Assembly: GCF_014174165.1 (NCBI RefSeq)
Contig: NZ_JABEQN010000031.1
Location: 1-52,526, forward strand
Direction: 5' to 3'
DNA length: 52,526 nt
DNA from: Gluconacetobacter dulcium
GTDB taxonomy: Bacteria > Pseudomonadota > Alphaproteobacteria > Acetobacterales > Acetobacteraceae
Of this stretch, positions 18,012 through 24,798 are shown piece after piece. The notes below the pieces were generated by a model, which saw nothing but the letters and a program-made list of their open reading frames with translations, was not told the origin of the DNA and did no database searches. The first letter of the stretch is position 1, and each line of letters starts with the position of its first letter. The position numbers and the translations under genes are program-made.

Positions 18012-19606
18012 TGCGCCTCCGCGCCGCCCCGTCGCGATGGATCGGCCGCCGCCTGCGGTTGCCGACCCGCTCGGCCGCGATCATGCTGGTCGTCATCTAT
18101 CTGATGACGCCCAGGCTCGCGGCCGCCGATCCGGCCAGTCCGGCGCTGGACACCAGCATGACGCAGGCCGTGCTCAACGCGGCGCTGACCTTCCTGCTGC
18201 CCCGCACGCTGGAGAGCCATACCTCGCGCGATTTCTGCCTGTGGGGGCTGAACGGACTGAGCGCGATCGACCCCTCCCTGACCGTGACCGACCGCGACGG
18301 CACCGTGCAGCTCGCCTTCGGCCAGGACGTGCTGCTGCGCGTGCCCGACCCCGCCGCGACCGACCAGGCCGGCTGGACCGACGTGACGGTACGGCTGATG
18401 CAGGCGGCCTGGGGCCGGTCCTCCGCCGTGCGCGACGCCGGCGGCGGCGGGTTGCTGCAAGGGTTCTTCGACGAACTGTTCAACCATATGGACCCGTATT
18501 CGCGCTACGTCGCGCCCGCGCCGGCGACGACCGACCGCGATACCCGCACCGGCGGCGAAGCCGGCACGGGCCTGACGCTGGGCCATGACGCGCGCTCGAT
18601 CCTGATCACGGCGGTCAACGCCAACGGGCCGGCCTGGCCGGCGGGCCTCGCCGTCGGGCAGCGCCTCTATGCGGTCAATGGCCGGTCCACCCGCGACCAG
18701 ACGCCCCAGACCGTCACCCAATGGCTGCTGGGCGAACCCGGCAGCAAGGTGACGCTGCTGGTGGGCGACGAGCGCGCGCGCCGCACGATCACGCTGCACC
18801 GGGCCTCGGTGCCGCCCGAGACGGTCTTCGCCTATGCCGACGGGCATGTGGTGGTCATCCGCATCACCGCCTTTTCCGCCGATACCGCGCAGGAAATGAG
18901 CCAGTATCTGGACCAGGCGAGCGACGATCCGCACCTGCGCGGGCTGGTGATGGACCTGCGCGGCAACCGGGGCGGCGTGCTGCAACAGGCGGTCACCGCC
19001 AGCGCCCTGGTGCTGGATCGCGGCGTGGCGGCGATCACGCACGGGCGCGACGCGCAGGCCAACCATGTCTGGGCCGTGCAGGGCGGCGACATGATCGGCG
19101 GCGTGCCGATCGTCGTGCTGGTGGACGGCCGCACCGCCAGCGCGGCCGAAATCCTGGCCGCCGCCCTGGCGGACCACCGGCGCGCCGTGGTGGTCGGCAG
19201 CGCCACGCTGGGCAAGGGTCTGGTGCAGACGATCGGCCAGATGCCCGACGGCGGCGAACTGTTCGTGACCTGGAGCCGCGTCCTGGCGCCGCTGGGCTGG
19301 CCGCTGCAAGGGCTGGGCGTGATGCCGCAGGTCTGCACCAGCCGGGGCGAGGCCGACCTGGAACGGCAGCTCCAGGACCTGGCAGCCGGCCAGCTGGACA
19401 TGCGCGAGACCGTGCAGGCCACCCGCGCCGTCCGCTTCCCCGTCGCGGTGTCGCGCATCCTCGACCTGCGCAAGGCTTGCCCCGCCGCGATCGGCACCGA
19501 CTCCGACCTCGATGCCGCCCGGTCGCTGATCGACAATCCGGCGGAATATCGCACGGCCCTGTCCGCCATTCCGGAAGAAGGCGCCTATGCTCCCCAGGCC
19601 GAATGA
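18011..19606 (+). CDS. Exported S41-family (CtpA-like) serine protease
   Basis: 531 residues. A signal peptide or anchor (AAIMLVVIYLM...AAA) is followed by a helical N-domain, a PDZ-like segment (about 195-265) and the S41 catalytic core. The Ser-Lys dyad is S377 (DGRTASAAEI) and K402 (LGKGLVQT), the 25-residue spacing seen in Prc/CtpA. It should act in the periplasm on C-terminal tails of envelope proteins. Its ATG shares one base with the rnr stop, so it is coupled to that gene. Confidence 0.88.
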   Translation: MRLRAAPSRWIGRRLRLPTRSAAIMLVVIYLMTPRLAAADPASPALDTSMTQAVLNAALTFLLPRTLESHTSRDFCLWGLNGLSAIDPSLTVTDRDGTVQLAFGQDVLLRVPDPAATDQAGWTDVTVRLMQAAWGRSSAVRDAGGGGLLQGFFDELFNHMDPYSRYVAPAPATTDRDTRTGGEAGTGLTLGHDARSILITAVNANGPAWPAGLAVGQRLYAVNGRSTRDQTPQTVTQWLLGEPGSKVTLLVGDERARRTITLHRASVPPETVFAYADGHVVVIRITAFSADTAQEMSQYLDQASDDPHLRGLVMDLRGNRGGVLQQAVTASALVLDRGVAAITHGRDAQANHVWAVQGGDMIGGVPIVVLVDGRTASAAEILAAALADHRRAVVVGSATLGKGLVQTIGQMPDGGELFVTWSRVLAPLGWPLQGLGVMPQVCTSRGEADLERQLQDLAAGQLDMRETVQATRAVRFPVAVSRILDLRKACPAAIGTDSDLDAARSLIDNPAEYRTALSAIPEEGAYAPQAE

Positions 19607-19645
19607 AAAAAAATGCCCGGTCTCCGGCAGTCGGGCCTTCCGACC

Positions 19646-19984
19646 ATGACGGAAGCCCGGCTGCGCGCCGGCCTGTGGGCCTCCGCCGTGATCCGCCATG
19701 CCAACCAGAGCGGCCATCCGGCGATGGTCCTGCGGCGTGGCGACGCCGACGCCGGCGGCATCCTGGCCGTCCTGCTGGGGCGCGACGGCCGCCTGTCGGT
19801 ACTGGCCCAGACCAGGGCGCCGGACGGCAGTCCCGCGTGGATTCGCGGCACCGGGCCGGACCCGGTCGACCAGGCTGCCGCCGATGCCTACGTCGCCCGC
19901 CAGGTGGGGCGCGACCCCGACCTGTGGGTGCTGGAATTCGACGCCCCCGACCTCACCCCGCCTTTCGAGGCAACCCTGCTCTGA
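19646..19984 (+). CDS. DUF1491 family protein
   Basis: 112 residues beginning MTEARLRAGLWASAVIRHAN, containing RRGDADAGGILAVLL and a C-terminal YVARQVGRDPDLWVLEFD. These are the hallmarks of DUF1491, a small alphaproteobacterial family of unknown function. An upstream ATG at 19613 would add 11 residues that do not fit the family, so 19646 is preferred, although neither has a good ribosome site. It closes the long operon. Confidence 0.8.
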   Translation: MTEARLRAGLWASAVIRHANQSGHPAMVLRRGDADAGGILAVLLGRDGRLSVLAQTRAPDGSPAWIRGTGPDPVDQAAADAYVARQVGRDPDLWVLEFDAPDLTPPFEATLL

Positions 19985-20005
19985 CCGCTCCTGGCGGAAC
20001 CCTGG

Positions 20006-20029
20006 GGGTGTGTCGTGCGCTCCACACCC
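20006..20029 (+). terminator. Hairpin after the gltX-DUF1491 operon
   Basis: GGGTGTG and CACACCC form a 7-bp stem with a 10-nt loop, 21 nt after the last stop of the operon. A short pyrimidine stretch follows. It is a candidate operon terminator. Confidence 0.45.
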
Positions 20030-20194
20030 GTCCCCTCTACGACTGTCCGGCGCCGCTCAGGTCGCCGCGCATGCCACCCAATGGATTGCCATCGGCGCGT
20101 CTTTCGGCAAAGAAGACAGAAATATAAAGGGCGACGCGCGTTCATTCGACCGGGCCGCACAGTCAGCATACCCGGCTAAGGGAGAAATCAGACC

Positions 20195-21340
20195 ATGACA
20201 GTGCGGCACGGATTGCTCGGAGGAACGATTCTGGCGGCGTTCGCTTTCGGTTCCACCCTCTCCGTTGCCCCGGCCTTCGCCCAACCCGTCCAGGGTCTGT
20301 ATGTGGCCGGCGAGGGCGGCGCCACCTTCAACCAGGACCAGCGGGTGCGCTCGTCGCCCAATTTCCCCGACGGGCGCGACAAATACCATACCGGCGCGGT
20401 CGGAATCGGCAGCATCGGCTGGGGCCTGGGCAACGGCTTCCGCGTGGAGGTCGAGGGCAATTACCGCAATAACGGGTTGAGGGCCTTCAACTCCGGCGCA
20501 CTGCCCTCCAGCCATGTCGGCGGACGGCAGCAGACCTACGGCGTCATGGCCAACGCGCTGTTCGACATGGATATCGGCAAAAGCTGGCTCTACCCCTATT
20601 TCGGCGCGGGCATCGGCTACGCCTGGCAGTCGATGAACGCCTCCGTCATGGGGCCGGGCAACAGCTTCAACCAGCAGATCGGCGGCACGTTCGGCAATTT
20701 CGCCTATCAGGGCATCTTCGGCCTCGCCTTCCCCGTGCCATGGGTCGTCGGCCTGTCGGCCACGGCGGAATACCGGTTCTGGACGATGCTCGGCCCGCAA
20801 TCCCACGGCGCGACATCGGTGGGCACGATCGGCGGCTACAACGCCAGCCGCCCCTACGGCACCGCGACGGGCAATCGCGACACCATGACCGACTTCAACC
20901 ATTCGCTGATGCTCGGCCTGCGCTACGAGTTCAATCCGGCGCCGCCCCCGCCTCCCCCCGCCGTGGAGCCGGCGGCCCCCGCCCCCGCGCAGACCCGCAC
21001 CTATCTGGTGTTCTTCGACTGGGACAAATCCGGCCTCTCCGACCGCGCGCGGGCCATCGTGTCCACCGCCGCCCAGGCCTCGACCCACACCCAGACCACG
21101 CGGATCGAGGTCAACGGCTACACCGACAATTCCGCCGCCCACCCCGGCCCGCGCGGCGCGCACTACAACATGGCGCTGTCCCTGCGCCGCGCCCAGGCCG
21201 TGCAGGCCGAGCTGATCCGCGACGGCGTGCCCGGCACCGCCATAGACATCCATGGCTTCGGCGAAGACCACCCGCTGGTCCCCACCGGCGCGAACACCCG
21301 CGAACCGCAGAACCGGCGCGTCGAGATCATCCTGAAATAA
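20195..21340 (+). CDS. OmpA-family outer membrane porin-like protein
   Basis: 381 residues. A signal peptide ends at about AFAQP (residue ~29). Residues of about 30-245 form an eight-strand beta-barrel (repeated aromatic strands such as LYPYFGAGIGYAW). A Pro/Ala linker (APPPPPPAVEP) leads to an OmpA_C peptidoglycan-binding domain with NGYTDNS...YNMALSLRRAQAV...NRRVEIIL. It ties the outer membrane to the cell wall. AAGGGAG at 20178-20184 precedes ATG 20195. A -10-like TATAAA lies at 20123-20128 without a good -35. It stands alone with its own terminator. Confidence 0.9.
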   Translation: MTVRHGLLGGTILAAFAFGSTLSVAPAFAQPVQGLYVAGEGGATFNQDQRVRSSPNFPDGRDKYHTGAVGIGSIGWGLGNGFRVEVEGNYRNNGLRAFNSGALPSSHVGGRQQTYGVMANALFDMDIGKSWLYPYFGAGIGYAWQSMNASVMGPGNSFNQQIGGTFGNFAYQGIFGLAFPVPWVVGLSATAEYRFWTMLGPQSHGATSVGTIGGYNASRPYGTATGNRDTMTDFNHSLMLGLRYEFNPAPPPPPPAVEPAAPAPAQTRTYLVFFDWDKSGLSDRARAIVSTAAQASTHTQTTRIEVNGYTDNSAAHPGPRGAHYNMALSLRRAQAVQAELIRDGVPGTAIDIHGFGEDHPLVPTGANTREPQNRRVEIILK

Positions 21341-21370
21341 AGTCCAGGTCGGGCTCCCCCTCCGATGGCT

Positions 21371-21397
21371 TTCCATCGGCCGTTCCGGCCGATGGAA
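21371..21397 (+). terminator. Hairpin terminator of the OmpA-family gene
   Basis: TTCCATCGGCC, loop GTTCC and GGCCGATGGAA form a perfect 11-bp stem 31 nt after the stop. The tail is only weakly T-rich. Confidence 0.6.
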
Positions 21398-21469
21398 CCT
21401 TTGCCACCTCCGCCCGAACCCGCAAGGCGCCAGCCGGCCCCTTGACCCCTATTCGTTTTGAGTCGCGAG

Positions 21470-21631
21470 GTTCAGGCCCGGAAACGTGGGCTGGTGAGCG
21501 AGAGCGGCCCGCAGGGCCGCGCCCGTCGTGTGTTTCCGAGCACCGGAGCGGAGCGGCCTCAATGGCCGTGAGCACCGGAGCGCAGGAAACGCGCGCCGGA
21601 TCGCCACCAGCGCGCGTTTACGGGCCTGAAC
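21470..21631. repeat. 162-bp multi-stem palindromic element between ompA-like gene and cysK
   Basis: The ends form a 27-bp imperfect inverted repeat (21470-21496 with 21605-21631, three mismatches; both carry GTTCAGGCCCG). Inside lies a perfect 7-bp hairpin (21504-21520, GCGGCCC-GCA-GGGCCGC). A long stem follows at 21532-21590: GTTTCC/GGAAAC, then two copies of GAGCACCGGAGCG that can pair with each other across two A-A mismatches, then CGGCC-TCAAT-GGCCG. The whole folds as a three-way junction. The right arm ends one base past the cysK stop codon. Confidence 0.75.
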
Positions 21632-21632
21632 G

Positions 21633-22622
21633 TCAGGCTAGGCCGGTGAAGAGGGATGTGGAAAGATAGCGTTCGGCAAAGGAGGGGGCGATGACCACGA
21701 TCGTCTTGCCCGCATGTTCGGGCAGTTCCGCCAGCTTCAACGCCGCATGCAGCGCGGCGCCCGACGAAATCCCCACCGGCACGCCATCCAGCCGCGCACA
21801 GCGCCGCGCGGCCGCGATCGCCTCGCGCTCCGACACCGTCAGCACGCCGTCCAGCGCCGGCAGATCCAGTGTGCGGGGGCAGAAGCCGGGGCCGATCCCC
21901 TGGATACCGTGCGGCCCCGCCTCGTCCCCGTTCAGGATCGCGCTCTCCACCGGTTCCACGCCATAGACCGCGAGCCCAGGCTTGCGGGGCTTCAGGGCAT
22001 GGGCGATGCCGCTGGCGGTGCCCCCGGTCCCCACGCCGGCCACCACGATATCGACCGCGCCGGCGGTGTCGGTCCAGATTTCCTCGGCGGTGGTCAGGGC
22101 GTGGATCGTCGGATTGTCCGCGTTTTCGAACTGGCGCGGCATCCAGGCATGCGGCGTTTTCTTCACGATGTCCTCGGCCCGGGCGATGGCACCGGCCATT
22201 CCAAGCCGCGAAGGGGTCAATTGCAATTCCGCGTCCAGCAGACGCAGCATCTTGCGCCGCTCCATCGAGGCTCCCTCGGGCATGGTCACGATCAGCCGGT
22301 ACCCCCGCGCAACCGCGACGAACGCCAGTGAAATACCGGTATTGCCCGATGTCGGCTCGACCAGGACGGTGCGGCCCGGCGTGATGTCGCCCCGCTGCTC
22401 GGCGGCCAGCACCATCGCCGCCCCGATCCGGTCCTTGACCGACCCCAGCGGGTTGAAAAATTCCAGCTTCATCAGGATCCGGCAGGCCACCTCGTCCTCC
22501 CGCATCAGGCGCGGCAAGGCGACCAGCGGCGTGCCGCCGACCGTATCCACGATCGAGTCGTACACGCGGCCCCGCGGCCCGGCCAGGCCCAGATGGCCGT
22601 CCGCCGTCCCTGAATGATCCAT
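21633..22622 (-). CDS. cysK: Cysteine synthase (O-acetylserine sulfhydrylase)
   Basis: 329 residues of the PLP fold II family. It makes cysteine from O-acetylserine and sulfide. The PLP lysine lies in NPLGSVKDRIG, the substrate loop is PTSGNTGIS and the phosphate-binding glycines are in GVGTGGTASG. ATG 22622 has AAGGA seven bases upstream. It diverges from an Rrf2-type regulator, an arrangement like CymR-controlled cysteine genes in Gram-positive bacteria. That hints at sulfur-dependent control but is inference. Cystathionine beta-synthase-like activity cannot be excluded from sequence. Confidence 0.92.
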   Translation of the reverse strand: MDHSGTADGHLGLAGPRGRVYDSIVDTVGGTPLVALPRLMREDEVACRILMKLEFFNPLGSVKDRIGAAMVLAAEQRGDITPGRTVLVEPTSGNTGISLAFVAVARGYRLIVTMPEGASMERRKMLRLLDAELQLTPSRLGMAGAIARAEDIVKKTPHAWMPRQFENADNPTIHALTTAEEIWTDTAGAVDIVVAGVGTGGTASGIAHALKPRKPGLAVYGVEPVESAILNGDEAGPHGIQGIGPGFCPRTLDLPALDGVLTVSEREAIAAARRCARLDGVPVGISSGAALHAALKLAELPEHAGKTIVVIAPSFAERYLSTSLFTGLA

Positions 22623-22790
22623 GGGTCGTTCCTTCCCCTCAACGCATTGACGCAGATTTAATCGTAATAGCTGACATAATCCATCATCACACCAAACAGA
22701 AGCGTGGATCATCGGCGCCGATCCTGCTAGCTTCACACCCAACGGGCATCCGGCCGTCGGACGCACCATGAATTGCAGGGGAAATCGGGA
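22623..22790. promoter_or_regulatory. Divergent cysK / Rrf2-regulator promoter region
   Basis: This 168-bp region is clearly more AT-rich than the flanking genes, chiefly over 22640-22700. It contains the short palindrome GATTTAATC (22655-22663) and a TTGACG (22647-22652). No complete sigma-70 promoter stands out. It must hold both promoters and any operator of the regulator. Confidence 0.4.
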
Positions 22791-23240
22791 ATGCTGCTTC
22801 GGCGTGACAGGGCCATGATCGCGGTGCTCATCATGCTCGACGTCGCCTTCCATGCCGGACGCACCGGCACCGTCAGCGCCGCCGACATCGCCGAGCGCGC
22901 CGGCCTGGCCCGACGGGGGATCGAACCGCTGCTCCAGACATTGTCGCGCTCCAGCCTGCTGGAAAGCGTGCGCGGGCCGCGCGGCGGCTATCGGTTGGGG
23001 CGCCCGCGGCGCGACATCACCGTAGCCGACATCGTCGAAGTCGCGACCGCCGACGATTCGTCGTCCGATGACGGGCCGATGGGCCAGCTTTTCACCCGCG
23101 TCATTGATCCGTGCTGGCAGAAGCTGGACGACACGGTGTCGGCCCAGTGCCGCAAACTGACGCTCGACGATCTGGTCCACCGGGCCGAATCCAGTGGCAT
23201 GCGCCGCCCGCTGGCCGAGCCGATCACCTTCTCGATCTGA
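22791..23240 (+). CDS. Rrf2-family transcriptional regulator
   Basis: 149 residues, starting at ATG 22791 behind AGGGGA. The N-terminal winged helix has the family pattern: VSAADIAERAGLARRGIEPLLQTLSR, then LLESVRGPRGGYRLGRP (wing), then ITVADIVEV. Only two Cys occur, 12 residues apart, not the C-x5-C-x5-C of IscR, so an IscR-type Fe-S cluster is unlikely. Divergence from cysK suggests control of cysteine synthesis, but the effector is unknown. Confidence 0.85.
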   Translation: MLLRRDRAMIAVLIMLDVAFHAGRTGTVSAADIAERAGLARRGIEPLLQTLSRSSLLESVRGPRGGYRLGRPRRDITVADIVEVATADDSSSDDGPMGQLFTRVIDPCWQKLDDTVSAQCRKLTLDDLVHRAESSGMRRPLAEPITFSI

Positions 23241-23241
23241 T

Positions 23242-23287
23242 TTTCCGCGCTACGCGCGGAAACGGGCGGGGGCACAGACCCCCGCCC
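23242..23287. terminator. Two adjacent hairpins between convergent genes
   Basis: TTTCCGCGC-TAC-GCGCGGAAA (23242-23262) begins one base after the Rrf2 gene stop. GGGCGGGGG-CACAGA-CCCCCGCCC (23264-23287) follows, just before the end of the opposing lipoprotein gene. Both stems are perfect, 9 bp each. The pair can terminate transcription from either side. Confidence 0.65.
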
Positions 23288-23293
23288 ATCCCA

Positions 23294-23845
23294 TTAATGC
23301 GTGGTCTTGGCGCGACGCCTGGTCGTCGTCTTGCCCGTGCTCTTGGTCGTGCTCTTCGCAGCGGCAGCGGCCGGAGTCGGCGCGGTGATCATGGGGGTCG
23401 GCACCACCACACCTGTCGCATCGACCGTCGCCGCCACATCCAGCGTGTCGCGCGGCTGGCCGGGGCCACGGATCAGCGTCACGCCGAAATGGTCCGGCCC
23501 GGCATAGGCTGTGTTGGGCGTGTACATCACAACCGTATGATCGTTGTGATTATACAGGAAGACCTTGCCGTGCTCCGGAGCCGGCGCGACGCCGAACGAC
23601 GTGTAGGCATGTTCCCCATCCTGAAGCAGCACGACGCAATTGCCGTCATCGCTTCGCACCGACATCGTCGTCGCCTTCCTGGCCGGTTCGGACGCCTTGA
23701 CGGGGCTGACCTGACAGACCGCCGAACGCTTCATGTAGCCGAACGGATCGGGAGGACCTGCCACCTGGAGCGCAGGCTTGTTTTGACATCCGGCCAGCAC
23801 GGCTGTCGCCGCCACCAGAATTGCAGAAGACAGTCGCACGCGCAC
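23294..23845 (-). CDS. Lipoprotein with Ig-like repeat and basic tail
   Basis: 183 residues from GTG 23845, with GGAG seven bases ahead. The signal ends in the lipobox LAGC (Cys at residue 20). The middle reads GKVFLYNHNDHTVVMYTPNTAYAGPDHFGVTL in outline; the YTPN-x-x-YAGPDHF pattern resembles the bacterial Ig-like domains that carry YTPN-x-GF-G-D-F. The last ~25 residues are Ala/Thr/Lys/Arg-rich (STTKSTGKTTTRRRAKTTH). The export call is firm; the function is unknown. A basic tail on an outer-membrane lipoprotein might contact cell wall or LPS. Confidence 0.75.
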   Translation of the reverse strand: MRVRLSSAILVAATAVLAGCQNKPALQVAGPPDPFGYMKRSAVCQVSPVKASEPARKATTMSVRSDDGNCVVLLQDGEHAYTSFGVAPAPEHGKVFLYNHNDHTVVMYTPNTAYAGPDHFGVTLIRGPGQPRDTLDVAATVDATGVVVPTPMITAPTPAAAAAKSTTKSTGKTTTRRRAKTTH

Positions 23846-24161
23846 TCGTCAACTCCGCTCGCTCAAGAAACCGGCACGCCCCAGACGCGGCCGCGAATCG
23901 TCCCGGCAACGCTCCAGAGCACGACCGGGATGCATACAAAGACCCTATCCGATCCCCAGGGATCGGCAATCCACCGATGGCACGGGGCCACGGAACGCGC
24001 CATGATACGGCGACCGGTCGCGACCCCAAAATTTGATTGCCAACGCTCTGGTCAGGGTTATGCTGCCATTATAGAAGCCTAGCAAGCCCAGTTCACATGC
24101 CGGTTCATGTCATCGACGACGACCCGGCGCAGCTTTCCGGTCGGTCGGGAGAAACCCTATC
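23846..24161. other. 316-bp intergenic region between two exported-protein genes
   Basis: It separates the divergent lipoprotein and 24162 genes and must hold both promoters. I see a perfect 8-bp palindrome CCGATCCC-CA-GGGATCGG at 23949-23966 and an AT-richer patch around 24028-24080, but no convincing -35/-10 pair. No gene is supported. Confidence 0.5.
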
Positions 24162-24713
24162 ATGACGTTTCCCATTTGGCGTACCGCAATCGCCGGTCTG
24201 GCCCTTGCCGGGCTCGTGAACGGCCAGGCCGCGCTCGCCGCCGGCGCCTGCACGTCCTCGCCCGCGCATGAGGCCTTCGACGTGCAGGGCCTGAAAAGCG
24301 AGCTGATGGTCACGGCCCTGTCGTGCAACATGCAGGACCGCTACAATGCCTTCGTCACGCGCTTCCGCCCCAAGCTGCTGGACGAGGAAGGGGCGCTGAA
24401 CGCCTATTTCCGCACCACCTACGGCCGCGGCGCCCAGCGCGAGCATGACGACTACATCACCCAGCTTGCCAACGTGCAGTCCGAGCGCGGGCTGAAGGCC
24501 GGCACCGCCTTCTGCAACCAGCGCGCGGCGATGTTCGACGAGGTCGCGGTGCTGGAAAGCGCGCAGGACCTTTCGCGCTATGCCCAGGCCAAGGACATCA
24601 TCCAGCCGGCGTCATACGAAACATGCGCCGCGCCCGAGCGCGCGCTGCATACCGAAATCCGCAGCCGCGCGCGCGCCCGCGCCACCCACACCACCCACGC
24701 CACCCGGAGCTGA
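24162..24713 (+). CDS. Secreted protein of unknown function with four cysteines
   Basis: 183 residues from ATG 24162, with GGGAGA about ten bases upstream. A signal peptide (IAGLALAGLVNGQAALAAGA) is followed by a mature region with Cys 30, 55, 118 and 155, an even number that suggests two periplasmic disulfides. The body is helical and charged; the tail is Arg/Ala/Thr/His-rich. No family is recognised. It precedes parE but is separated from it by a hairpin. Confidence 0.7.
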   Translation: MTFPIWRTAIAGLALAGLVNGQAALAAGACTSSPAHEAFDVQGLKSELMVTALSCNMQDRYNAFVTRFRPKLLDEEGALNAYFRTTYGRGAQREHDDYITQLANVQSERGLKAGTAFCNQRAAMFDEVAVLESAQDLSRYAQAKDIIQPASYETCAAPERALHTEIRSRARARATHTTHATRS

Positions 24714-24725
24714 CACCCGGCACGT

Positions 24726-24749
24726 CCAGGGCACGGCGCGTGACCCTGG
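24726..24749 (+). terminator. Hairpin between the secreted-protein gene and parE
   Basis: CCAGGGCACG, loop GCG, then CGTG-A-CCCTGG make a 10-bp stem with one bulged A, 13 nt after the stop. No T-run follows. Confidence 0.4.
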
Positions 24750-24798
24750 GCACGCGCCTGCTTGACAGGGAACAGGGCCGCGGAACAAAGAACAGTCC

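Noticed and set aside
24762-24790. TTGACA before parE as a -35 box
   Set aside because: The matching -10 position (24785-24790) reads ACAAAG, and the transcript would start within a few bases of the ATG.
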